Positions 55,962-64,000 of a stretch of 64,000 nucleotides of DNA are shown one piece after another. This DNA comes from UBA4427 sp046351135. Its GTDB lineage: Bacteria > Myxococcota_A > UBA9160 > UBA4427. Made by a program: the position numbers and the translations under genes. Position 1 is the first letter of the stretch. Every line of letters begins with the position of its first letter. The stretch spans positions 1 through 64,000 of the forward strand of contig JAXLZA010000016.1 of assembly GCA_046351135.1 (NCBI GenBank). The letters are read 5' to 3'. The notes below the pieces were generated by a model. The model saw nothing but the letters and a program-made list of their open reading frames with translations. It was not told where the DNA came from and did no database searches.

Positions 55962-56074
55962 GAACGGGGCTCCGTCGGGCTAATGTCGGACCGGCGCGGG
56001 GAGCTTACAGCGAGCATCATGGTTGCAACGCGGCCCCCTGCGACGTTCGTCCGATTGCAAACCAGCGCGTCTCC

Positions 56075-57913
56075 TCACCCGCCTTCGCTCACGTGGCCCG
56101 TCGCCGAGGCGGCTCTTCGCATCGCAGAGAGCGCAGGGTGGTCCCTCAGCAGGACCGCCAGATAGCGGGCACCGGCCGGCATCAGGTGCTGTCGATCCTG
56201 AGAAATGAATTTTCGATCCGGCGTAAAAACGGGAACTCGACCCTCCCGATCCAACCCCAGGCTGCTCAACAGGTCGACATAGTTCCCATCCGGGAAGGTC
56301 ACCCGTCCGATCTCGTTCGCGACCAACGCATCTTCTCTGACCTTTGCGCGAAAGGCATAACGTTTCGACTCAGGAATCAACATCACCCCGTTATTGTTCC
56401 ACCCGAAATTCTTGTCTCCAAAAACAACAACTTCGCGTCGCCCCGACGCTTCAATGATGTCAGCCAAAGATCTTTGGCAGGCTGCGGTTTCGCCGTCCAC
56501 GCCCCATCCAAGAACCACGAATCTCGCGTTCCTTGCGAGCGGAATCGTCTTGACGCGCTGGGTCGCTTCGTCGCATTCGGCCACCTCGCTGTATGAGTAC
56601 TCGAGAGTCGCAAGCAACGGATCCTGCCGAAAGACGTTGATCACATCCCGAGCAAAGCTGTCGCCGACGACGAGCACGTTGCGATCGAAGCTTTCTGGCG
56701 GAAGGACTCGATCGGAAAAGCGCTTGGCTTCGAGATTAAAGCTGCTATTCCGATTCGCGGTGAACTCCCGATCCTTCGACGCCAGCTCAGGCCAACGGTC
56801 GTAGAACCCGGAGGTGAGGTGGAATGCCAGGCCGATCGCCACCGCGCCGACCGATGCCACGCCTGCCGTGGCAAACACCCAGCCTCGCGAGACACGCCCG
56901 CGCGCGCGGAACGGACCCTCGACAAATCTCCACGAGATGTATCCGAGGAGGAAAGTCAGAGCCGCGTATGGCAGGTACTGGAGCGGGAGCGGCTCCTCCA
57001 GGCTAGTGAGACGAAGCAAGACATAAAGAGGCTGATGCCATAGATAGAGGCTGTAGCTGATCAATCCAATTCCCACGGCGACCCGATTTGTGAGAATGGG
57101 AAGAATCAAGACCCCAGGTCGAGCGAACAGAATCACGAGTGCGGTCCCGAGCACGGGAAACAGCGTGATTTCATCGGGATTGGACTGGTGTCCCCCCAAG
57201 ACCAAGATCGACGCCATGATGGCGACGATTCCCGCGAGCGAAGCCAGATTAGCCGTCTCCTGCTTCACGCCCAGCCAACGGTTTCGGGTAAATGCCGCGA
57301 TCGACCCTACTCCGAGCTCCCAGAAACGCGACGTCATGATGTAGAAATTGAAGTTCTGGTCGACTCGCGATTCTCTCAGCGCGAACGCGAAACTGACGAC
57401 TGAAATCGTAGCGATGGCAGACATCGCGGCCCTGCGTCCCCCGATTCTGTAGGCAGCGATCATGATCAAAGGCATCACGAGGTAGTACTGCTCTTCAACA
57501 CCAAGGCTCCATGTGTGTGCGAGCGGCTTTAGGTCTACCGAGGGTTCGAAGTAGCCGGACGTGATCCACAAGAGAACATTATTCGCAAAAGCCGTGGTCG
57601 CGACGATGGATTGCCCGAAGTTCTCGAGGTCATCCGGGAGCATGAAGGGGAAAAAAATAGCGACCGAAGCCGCGATCATGAAAAAGAGTGCCGGAATGAT
57701 TCTGCGCACGCGCCGCTCGTAGAATCGAACGATGGAGAACTCGTCGCGCTCGAGCTCTCCGAATATGATATTCGTAATCAGAAATCCACTGATGACGAAG
57801 AAGACGTCGACACCGACGAATCCACCGGCGAACCCGGGGACCTTCGCGTGAAATAGCATGACGGACAGGACGGCGATCGCCCGGAGGCCATCAATATCTC
57901 GGCGATAGTCCAT
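56075..57913 (-). CDS. AT3/OafA-type O-acyltransferase with C-terminal SGNH domain
   Basis: A 612-residue integral membrane acyltransferase. It begins YRRDIDGLRAIAVLSVMLFH with about ten membrane helices (FVGVDVFFVISGFLI, YERRVRRIIPALFF, HTWSLGVEEQYYLVMPL, SYSLYLWHQPLYV) and ends in an SGNH domain with VLVVGDSFARD and a C-terminal DRQH (DxxH). OafA/OatA relatives acetylate O-antigen or peptidoglycan at the periplasmic face. The ATG at 57913 was chosen for GGGAGAG seven bases upstream. Codons are visibly less GC-biased than in neighbouring genes, which suggests acquisition by transfer. It stands alone between apt and a gene-poor stretch. Confidence 0.92.
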   Translation of the reverse strand: MDYRRDIDGLRAIAVLSVMLFHAKVPGFAGGFVGVDVFFVISGFLITNIIFGELERDEFSIVRFYERRVRRIIPALFFMIAASVAIFFPFMLPDDLENFGQSIVATTAFANNVLLWITSGYFEPSVDLKPLAHTWSLGVEEQYYLVMPLIMIAAYRIGGRRAAMSAIATISVVSFAFALRESRVDQNFNFYIMTSRFWELGVGSIAAFTRNRWLGVKQETANLASLAGIVAIMASILVLGGHQSNPDEITLFPVLGTALVILFARPGVLILPILTNRVAVGIGLISYSLYLWHQPLYVLLRLTSLEEPLPLQYLPYAALTFLLGYISWRFVEGPFRARGRVSRGWVFATAGVASVGAVAIGLAFHLTSGFYDRWPELASKDREFTANRNSSFNLEAKRFSDRVLPPESFDRNVLVVGDSFARDVINVFRQDPLLATLEYSYSEVAECDEATQRVKTIPLARNARFVVLGWGVDGETAACQRSLADIIEASGRREVVVFGDKNFGWNNNGVMLIPESKRYAFRAKVREDALVANEIGRVTFPDGNYVDLLSSLGLDREGRVPVFTPDRKFISQDRQHLMPAGARYLAVLLRDHPALSAMRRAASATGHVSEGG

Positions 57914-59326
57914 CTCGATTCTCTCTCCCGGCGTACCCGCCGCCACGCATCGAAACTGCTCCATCGACTTGCGTGATGAATGATGGTCGCAGACTCAAGT
58001 ATCCTCAAGGTCACCGTCGCTTTGCCGGCTGAAGATGTCGGCCGCGGCGATTGCAATTCCGCCGAATAGAAGATTTACGTCTTTGGATCGAGGGCCGGGA
58101 CGTTCGACTTCGAATGAACGAGAATCGTCAGGCAGGGGCTCGGTTCGTCGCCAGCGGGTTGCAACCAGCCAGAGTACTTGAGGTCACCCCGGGGGTTGCC
58201 CGTTCCGTTTTCCACCAACAAGAAACAGCTCTGGCGCGAAATTCGTCCGAGCTCCGCGGGCGCATTCGATATCGAGCCCCCTGAATTCGGCGAATTGGGA
58301 GTTGCCCGGGCAGCCTGGCTCCCCGCATCCCCACGCTTCCTCTGCAGCGTCCTTACTCAATTCACCCTCGCTCGCCATCGTCGCGCTCACATTCTCCCTG
58401 AAGAAAATCCGCTTCCAGAGCATCGACGAATTCCCCTTGCGACGTGCAGTCGCTCCAACTCATCCGGGATGTAAGGGGCTCTACCCTCAGCCGGGATTGG
58501 GATCTCAAGGTCATCTGGAAGACTTGGACCGCAAGGGTCAGTCAGGGGACGGTCCGCGACAAAGCCTCCTCGTGAGCACCTCGAGACCGGAGCTTCCGCA
58601 TCTAGAGGGCGCCTGGAGATCGACGGAAGCGCGGACGACGGGCTCCCGACCGCCGAGGTCTGGCGTACGTACCGATGGGCATGCTTGAGTCGTGTACCGA
58701 GGCCGAAGAGAACGGAGATGTCCGTGGCCTTCAGGAGCTCCAACCGCGGGGGCGATCGATAGACCCGATCCCACGGCAAACATGATCCGAAGTGTCGATA
58801 CCGCGGATGGCGTCACCGCTCGATCCTCATGAAGCTTCATGGGTCTCGCACTCGCCGTTACACGGGGATAAGGTCGAGCCCAATCTATCTGGCTCTATCC
58901 TAATTTCATTCGAGCTGGCTCTAACCGACCTGTCCAAATCCCGCTAAAACGATTTCTGCCGGGTTCCGGCCGCGTCTCGTTTGGAGCACACCATCCCGAA
59001 ATCACTCGGAACCACGCCGACCGAAGGAACCAAAACGAACGCCGGTGACTGAACGACTCAGATCCGCCAACTATCGCGAATCACCGGGACTGACGGGTCG
59101 ACTATTGACGTGAGCTGGCATAGAGCCGTCGACCCGGCTCGCCCTTGTGGGTCGGTTATCGCACTTGGGTCATCACAATTCCGATCAGGTCTAGGGTCCT
59201 CAATGGCTCATCGGGGCCGCTACGGCGAAGTCTGCGCTGCGACGTGATTCCCGTATTGACGTCTCCGCGACCGGACCATACGTTCGGGCGCGCATTCTGG
59301 TCGCCTGAGCGGCCGTCTCGGGGCCC
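57914..59326. other. Gene-poor, less GC-rich stretch
   Basis: About 1.4 kb without a supportable gene. Several short frames exist on both strands, including one of 130 codons on the minus strand at 58387-58779 and smaller ones at 58051-58474, but none has a ribosome binding site, a family motif or the codon bias of the region. Composition matches the acyltransferase gene next to it, so it may be decayed transferred DNA plus promoter sequence for the genes on either side. Confidence 0.55.
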
Positions 59327-60325
59327 ATGAATCGTCAGCTCTTCCGCCATCACGACACGATCGGCTACCTCTTCGTGCCGGGCATCAAGGCCCGCGTCGA
59401 GCACGAGGCCGGCGGCTATCTGCTGCGGACCAACCGCGAGGGGTTCCGCTGCCGCCATGCCTTCGAGAAGAAGCGGACGCCGGGCAAGTTCCGCGTCCTG
59501 TTATTCGGCGACTCGTACACCGCGGGCGACGGCGTCAGCGATCGCTTCCGCTACGGCGACGTCCTCGAGACGCTGATCCCGGACCTCGAGGTCTACAACT
59601 TCGGCCTCTCCGGGTCGGGGACCGACCAGCAGTACCTGATCTGGCGGGAGGTGGCCCGCGAGATCGAGCACGACCTCGTCGTGATCGGCGTGCTCGTCGA
59701 GAACATCCGCCGCATCGTCGCGCGCTACCGGCCCTACGAGACCCCGGACGGCCAGCCGATCCTGCTCGCGAAGCCCTACTTCACCCTCGAGCGCTCCGGG
59801 GAGCTCGCGCTCCACAACGTGCCCGTCCCGAAGGAGCCCCTCTCCGAGGCGGACCTCGCCGGCGAGGACGCGGGCCACGTCGACCGGGGCGGGCGCTTCG
59901 AGGGGCTACGCCGCCTCGTCGCGAAGCTCGGACCGGACATGAAGGAGCGGCTACAGCGGTGGACCCGCTACCAGCCCCTGCCGGCCTACGACCGCCCGAC
60001 CCATCCAGACTGGCTGCTGATGAGGGCCATCCTGACGCGCTGGACGAGCGAGCTGCCGGGGCCGGCGGTGATCTGCCCCATCCCGCTCTACCAGTACATC
60101 GAGGAGACGGCCTCGCCGAAGGGCTACCAGGCCCGCTTTCGCGAGCTCGAGGCCCCGCCCCGGGTCCGGATCCACGATCCGCTCGGGGATTTCCAACAAG
60201 TTTCGCGGGCGGAGCGCCGATCCTACCGGTTCGAGGTGGATTGCCATCTGACGCCCTCGGCCCACGAGGTCCTGGCTCGCTCGCTCGCCCGGACGATCGA
60301 GCCCCTGATGGCGAAGCCGAGCTAG
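59327..60325 (+). CDS. SGNH/GDSL hydrolase-like protein
   Basis: A 332-residue soluble-looking protein. VLLFGDSYTAGDGVSDRFRY is the SGNH block I with Ser nucleophile; NFGLSGSGTDQQYLIW carries the glycine/asparagine region; the C-terminal DCHLTPSAHEVLA supplies the D-x-H dyad. Esterases of this kind often sit beside carbamoyltransferases in polysaccharide or natural-product clusters. No signal peptide is obvious. ATG at 59327 without a clear ribosome binding site. The carbamoyltransferase gene follows after 14 bases, indicating one operon. Confidence 0.85.
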   Translation: MNRQLFRHHDTIGYLFVPGIKARVEHEAGGYLLRTNREGFRCRHAFEKKRTPGKFRVLLFGDSYTAGDGVSDRFRYGDVLETLIPDLEVYNFGLSGSGTDQQYLIWREVAREIEHDLVVIGVLVENIRRIVARYRPYETPDGQPILLAKPYFTLERSGELALHNVPVPKEPLSEADLAGEDAGHVDRGGRFEGLRRLVAKLGPDMKERLQRWTRYQPLPAYDRPTHPDWLLMRAILTRWTSELPGPAVICPIPLYQYIEETASPKGYQARFRELEAPPRVRIHDPLGDFQQVSRAERRSYRFEVDCHLTPSAHEVLARSLARTIEPLMAKPS

Positions 60326-60339
60326 GAGACCCGATCGAC

Positions 60340-62175
60340 GTGGCCGCCAATGTCCTGGGGATCTCGTGCTTCTATCACGACTCGGCCGCGGCGATCGTCC
60401 AGGACGGCGAGATCGTCGCCGCCGCCCAGGAGGAGCGCTTCACCCGCAAGAAGCACGATCCGCGCTTTCCGCTCCGCGCGATCAACTACTGCCTCGAGGA
60501 GGCCTTCCTCGAGCCCGACGAGCTCGACGCCGTCGTCTTCTACGACAGCCCGACCCTCTCCTTCGATCGCGTGATCAAGTCGATGCTCTCCGCGGCCCCG
60601 CGCAGCGCGGACCAGTGGCAGAAGGCCGGTCCGTCCTTCCTCGGCATCAAGCTCTTCGTGACCCGCTACGTCCACCGCGCACTGAAGCGCGAGGTCCCCG
60701 TCCTCTTCACGCGCCACCATCTCTCCCACGCCGCCTCCGCCTACTATCCCTCCCCCTTCGAGGAGGCCGCGATCCTGACCCTCGACGGCGTCGGCGAGTG
60801 GGCGACGACGAGCCTCGCGCGCGGCGAAGGCGGCCGGATCCGGACCCTCGAGGAGATCCACTACCCCCATTCCCTGGGCCTCCTCTACAGCGCCTTCACC
60901 TACTTCTGCGGCTTCAAGGTCAATTCCGGCGAGTACAAGCTGATGGGACTCGCGCCCTACGGTCGCCCGGTCTTCGCCGATCGCATCCGGGAGCACCTCT
61001 TCCACGCGAAGCCCGACGGCTCCTTCCGCCTCGACATGCAGTACTTCGGCTACCTCGACAGCGACGTCGTGACCAACGAGCGCTTCGACGCGCTCTTCGG
61101 GGGGCCGCCGCGCAAGCCCGAGAGCCGCATCACGCGCCGCGAGATGGACCTCGCGGCGTCGATCCAGCAGGTGACGGAGGAGGCGGTGCTCGCCCTGGCC
61201 CGCCACGCGCGCGAGGTCACGGGCTCCCGCAATCTCTGCCTCGCGGGCGGCGTCGCGCTGAACTGCGTCGCGAACGGGAGGCTCGAGCGCGAGAAGATCT
61301 TCGACCGCATCTGGATCCAGCCGGCGGCCGGCGACGCGGGCGGGGCTCTCGGTGCGGCGCTCGCCGCGAGCCACATGCACTTCGGCGTGCCCCGGCGCGT
61401 CGAGGGCGGACGCGACGCGATGCGCGGGAGCTACCTCGGCCCCGCCTACAGCAGCGACGAGGTCCGCGCGTTCCTCGAGCGCCACGGCCATCCCTACGAG
61501 CGGATCGAGGATCGCGAGACCCGAGTCCGTCGGATCGCGCAGACCCTCGCCGAAGGCAAGGTCGTCGGCTTCCTCTCCGGTCGCATGGAGTTCGGTCCCC
61601 GCTCGCTCGGCGGTCGCTCGATCCTCGGCGATCCGCGCCGCGCGGACACCCAGACCGTGATGAACCTGAAGATCAAGTACCGCGAGTCGTTCCGACCCTT
61701 CGCCCCCTCGGTCCTCGAGGAGCGCTGCGGCGACTACTTCGAGCTCGACGCCGAGAGCCCCTACATGCTGCTCGTCGCACCGGTCCGGGAGTCGCTGCGC
61801 AAGCCCTTCGAGCTCCCCTCGTCGGAGCTCGGCGACACCGACCTCCTCGAGCACGTCCGCAAGGAACGCAGCAGCGTCCCCGCGATCACCCACGTCGACT
61901 ACAGCGCCCGCGTCCAGACCGTGAGCCGCGACGTGGCGCCGGACTACCACGCCGTGATCGAGGCGTTCGCCGAGGCGACCGGCTGTCCCGTCGTCGTGAA
62001 CACGTCGTTCAACGTCCGAGGTGAGCCGATCGTCTGCACGCCCGAGGACGCCTACCGCTGCTTCATGCGGACCGAGATGGACCTGCTCGTCCTCGACGAC
62101 TGCATCCTCGAGAAGTCGAAGCAGCCCGCGGTCCCGAAGGACGAGTCCTGGAGGCAGGAATATGAGCTCGACTGA
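60340..62175 (+). CDS. Carbamoyltransferase (NodU/CmcH/TobZ-like)
   Basis: A 611-residue O-carbamoyltransferase. The N-terminal Kae1-like domain has VLGISCFYHDSAAAIVQDG, the metal-binding HHLSHAASAYYPSPF, and GEYKLMGLAPYGRP. The C-terminal YrdC-like part has SGRMEFGPRSLGGRSILGDP and NTSFNVRGEPIVCTPEDAY. The family transfers carbamoyl from carbamoyl phosphate, through carbamoyl-AMP, to sugar hydroxyls of Nod factors, antibiotics or glycans. GTG at 60340 has GGAG upstream. The next small gene overlaps its end by 14 bases. The acceptor here is unknown, but the acyltransferase and glycosyltransferase neighbours suggest a surface glycan. Confidence 0.94.
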   Translation: MAANVLGISCFYHDSAAAIVQDGEIVAAAQEERFTRKKHDPRFPLRAINYCLEEAFLEPDELDAVVFYDSPTLSFDRVIKSMLSAAPRSADQWQKAGPSFLGIKLFVTRYVHRALKREVPVLFTRHHLSHAASAYYPSPFEEAAILTLDGVGEWATTSLARGEGGRIRTLEEIHYPHSLGLLYSAFTYFCGFKVNSGEYKLMGLAPYGRPVFADRIREHLFHAKPDGSFRLDMQYFGYLDSDVVTNERFDALFGGPPRKPESRITRREMDLAASIQQVTEEAVLALARHAREVTGSRNLCLAGGVALNCVANGRLEREKIFDRIWIQPAAGDAGGALGAALAASHMHFGVPRRVEGGRDAMRGSYLGPAYSSDEVRAFLERHGHPYERIEDRETRVRRIAQTLAEGKVVGFLSGRMEFGPRSLGGRSILGDPRRADTQTVMNLKIKYRESFRPFAPSVLEERCGDYFELDAESPYMLLVAPVRESLRKPFELPSSELGDTDLLEHVRKERSSVPAITHVDYSARVQTVSRDVAPDYHAVIEAFAEATGCPVVVNTSFNVRGEPIVCTPEDAYRCFMRTEMDLLVLDDCILEKSKQPAVPKDESWRQEYELD

Positions 62176-62494
62176 CGACGATCGCCTGCGCCGCTTCTAC
62201 GTCGATCGGCTCGAGCCGGCGGCCCGCCGTCTGCGCGAGCGCGGCGTCGCGTTCTTCCCGCTCGGGCCCGACGCCGGGGCTGCGAGCTACTACGCACCGC
62301 CGCCGACCGGCCCCGACTTCGCTTCCCTCGACGACGCGGCGGCCTGGGGCGAGGCGCTGCGCGCGCTGTGGTCCGCCCAGGGACTGCCCGAGCTCGCAGA
62401 GCTCGTCCCCGAGCTGATGGCGATCGCCGGCGAGCTCGACGTCGCCGAGGAAGAGACGGCCGACATCTCGCCGTTCGTCTACGTCATGTACTAG
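62162..62494 (+). CDS. Small carbamoyltransferase-associated protein, unknown
   Basis: A 110-residue acidic protein. It has an N-terminal helix (DDDRLRRFYVDRLEPAARRL), an aromatic loop (GAASYYAPPPTGPDF), and ends DISPFVYVMY. No membrane segment or known motif. GGAGGCAGGAAT just upstream of the ATG lies inside the carbamoyltransferase gene, and the 14-base overlap implies translational coupling and roughly equal expression, so a partner or acceptor-binding subunit is plausible but unproven. Confidence 0.75.
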   Translation: MSSTDDDRLRRFYVDRLEPAARRLRERGVAFFPLGPDAGAASYYAPPPTGPDFASLDDAAAWGEALRALWSAQGLPELAELVPELMAIAGELDVAEEETADISPFVYVMY

Positions 62495-62692
62495 CAAGGC
62501 GAGGTCCCAATCGACCGGAATGAGATGGACGCGATCGCCCCGGGGACCCGCCGCCGATCTCGAGCCTCCCGGCCCACTCGCATCTCGAATCCAACGAACG
62601 CTCTGGCTCGCGAATTCTCCACGTCCCACGTCGCATCTTGCCGTGCGCCCACGCGAACCGCCCATCGGTCGCCGTCCGTCGCGGCGCCGCGG

Positions 62693-63835
62693 TCACGGAA
62701 CCAGCGACAGTTCGGTCCTCATCGATCGCACATGCGCCGCACCCGTAAAGTGCGCCTCGAATCGAGTCCGTGCTGCCACTCCCATCGATTCGAGCAGTCC
62801 GGGCTCCGTCGCAAGACGGTAGAGCCGATCGGCGAGTGCTTCGGGATCGGGCGCCTCCAACAGGAATCCGCTCACCTCATCTTCGACCAGATCGGGAATT
62901 CCTCGATAATCCGTCGTGACCACCGGACGCCCCCAGGCCATCGCCTCGATGATCGAGAGGGGCTGCCCCTCGTTGTCGTAGCGGGTAGGAAGTACGAGTA
63001 CGTGACAACGAGAAAGTTGGACACGCTTGGCTTCGCCGCTCACAGTCCCACGAAGATGTACCCGGGATTCAAGTCCATCAGCTCGAACAAGCTCCTCGAC
63101 GAGCCCGTGCGCCTGCTCGACGGAGGAAACCCGACGGTCGTCGCTCGGATTCAGCCGAAACTCGCCGCAGAGCTCGAGCTCGGCCTGGACACCTCGTCGA
63201 CCGAGAATCGCGACTGCCATGATGGATTCGAGATATCCCTTGGATTCGATCAGATTCGACAAGAAGAGCAAGCGCAACGGCTCGCCACCGGTCGGCGGCG
63301 AAATTGGACTGAAGGCAGGGACATCCCCGGGGAGTCCGTTGGGCACGACCCGTATACGCGATGCGAGTGACGGATCGAAATCGAACATCGAACGGAGACG
63401 CTCCGCCAAGACCAGAATTCGCTCGGTCGAGCACAGCATTCTTCGTACTACCCAACGCAATGCACGCGATTGTGCGGCGTAGAAGCCATCGTAGTTGCCG
63501 CCGTGGACGTGAATCACGACCGATCGACGGAAGATTCTGGCCAGACCAACGAATGCGCAGTCCCGCAGAAACCCGGCGCGCGACTGGGCGACCGTCAGAT
63601 AGACGGTGGCCTGCGCGTTGCGGCGCAACGCACCGGCGAATCGAGCGAGCGCTCGTGCGTAGTCGAAGACACGACCGGTCGCGGAGCGAGCGAAGGTCTC
63701 GCTGGGCCGACCGATCCCGATGACCTCGAATGGCTCGCCGGCGTCTCGAAGACCATCGACGAGCATCTGAAATGCCATCGATTGCCCGTCGATCGGCGGC
63801 GGCAGGGCGCCGATGAGAATCAGCCTCGCGCTCAT
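62693..63835 (-). CDS. Glycosyltransferase family 4 protein
   Basis: A 380-residue GT-B retaining glycosyltransferase. The N-terminal LILIGALPPPIDGQSMAFQM has the open Gly-rich loop; the C-terminal NEGQPLSIIEAMAWGRPVVT contains the EX7E motif; LLFLSNLIESKGYLES is the acceptor-domain signature and VIHVHGGNYDGFY a mid-domain motif. It would add a sugar to a lipid-linked or polysaccharide acceptor at the cytoplasmic face. Codons are less biased than in housekeeping genes. It starts within ATGA overlapping the stop of an upstream gene, and is convergent with the carbamoyltransferase operon. Confidence 0.92.
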   Translation of the reverse strand: MSARLILIGALPPPIDGQSMAFQMLVDGLRDAGEPFEVIGIGRPSETFARSATGRVFDYARALARFAGALRRNAQATVYLTVAQSRAGFLRDCAFVGLARIFRRSVVIHVHGGNYDGFYAAQSRALRWVVRRMLCSTERILVLAERLRSMFDFDPSLASRIRVVPNGLPGDVPAFSPISPPTGGEPLRLLFLSNLIESKGYLESIMAVAILGRRGVQAELELCGEFRLNPSDDRRVSSVEQAHGLVEELVRADGLESRVHLRGTVSGEAKRVQLSRCHVLVLPTRYDNEGQPLSIIEAMAWGRPVVTTDYRGIPDLVEDEVSGFLLEAPDPEALADRLYRLATEPGLLESMGVAARTRFEAHFTGAAHVRSMRTELSLVP

Positions 63836-64000
63836 CGCACGCCTACACTTTCAGAATTGGCGGGAACAGACCGGCCGGGGGCTGGTTCGGTCAAGACGAG
63901 GTCCGCGCGCGCGAGCTCTCCCGGTCCGAGTCTGACCTCGAAAACCCCCTCGACCGGACCCACGGAACGCCCGGGATTCTCGGGACTCAATGCGCTAACG
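63832..64000 (-). CDS. 3' end of an unidentified gene, partial
   Basis: A minus-strand frame is open from the window edge to a TGA at 63834-63832 that overlaps the glycosyltransferase ATG as ATGA, the usual sign of translational coupling. The visible 55 or so residues include GRSVGPVEGVFEVRLGPGEL and ADLVLTEPAPG, a beta-rich end. This is reminiscent of the C-terminal domain of polysaccharide ABC-transporter ATPases (Wzt type), but too little is visible to decide. Confidence 0.5.
   Translation of the reverse strand, partial: VSALSPENPGRSVGPVEGVFEVRLGPGELARADLVLTEPAPGRSVPANSESVGVR

Noticed and set aside
58387..58779. 130-codon minus-strand frame in the gene-poor stretch
   Set aside because: No ribosome binding site or recognisable motif, and overlapping frames of similar length on both strands; kept only as possible decayed DNA.

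Overview
The window is very GC-rich, with genes tightly packed on both strands and a strong G/C bias at third codon positions. Its gene set points to a Gram-negative bacterium from a deltaproteobacterial or Myxococcota-like lineage: an AsmA envelope protein, a DUF4388 receiver fusion, gatCAB, a phasin-like protein, a long-form HflX, a C-type lectin with a C-terminal sorting-like tail, and O-antigen-type sugar genes. This placement rests on gene content only. No rRNA, tRNA, CRISPR array or transposase was found.

Region by region. (1) 1-4.7 kb: a 3' fragment of ilvE lies at the left edge and the intact ilvE at 3.7-4.7 kb. Between them are trmJ, a spermidine-synthase-like gene, a broken lectin gene and a HepT/MntA (HEPN-MNT) pair, which resembles a relic insertion at the ilvE 3' end. 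(2) 4.7-13.6 kb, minus strand: a receiver-DUF4388-DnaJ-TPR fusion, a large AsmA protein and gatB-gatA-gatC. (3) 13.7-23.1 kb: DEAD-box helicase, a long glutathione-transferase-like protein, a C45-peptidase-like protein, larE, ddl, a glyoxalase-aldolase fusion and two SDR proteins. (4) 23.4-30.4 kb, minus strand: one apparent operon glmU-glmS-pcrA-MFS. (5) 30.8-36.4 kb: hflX, a KAS III, a phasin-like protein, then divergent pstS and phoU with a Pho box. (6) 36.4-45.1 kb: murQ, mutS2, a small membrane protein, an amine-oxidase-like flavoprotein, a HAD phosphatase, a frameshifted homocysteine methyltransferase and folC. (7) 45.3-55.9 kb: small unknowns, an NRDE/TANGO2 protein, comM, rfbC, a Fur regulator, a TPR lipoprotein, a MATE exporter, a nucleotide-sugar epimerase, mtnA and apt. 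(8) 56-64 kb: a surface-glycan or natural-product decoration locus with an acyltransferase-SGNH fusion, an SGNH protein, a carbamoyltransferase with a small overlapping partner, and a glycosyltransferase. The stretch at about 56.1-59.3 kb is visibly less GC-rich.

How the genes work together. glmU, glmS, murQ and ddl supply and recycle peptidoglycan precursors. rfbC, the epimerase, the acyltransferase, the carbamoyltransferase and the glycosyltransferase would build and decorate surface glycans. The spermidine-synthase-like gene, mtnA, apt, the MtnX-like HAD protein, the homocysteine methyltransferase and ilvE all touch methylthioadenosine and methionine metabolism, though they are scattered. 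Three convergent gene pairs end on a shared CTAG, and several genes without a Shine-Dalgarno sequence carry a TANNNT box 6-7 bases before the start codon, which suggests leaderless transcripts.
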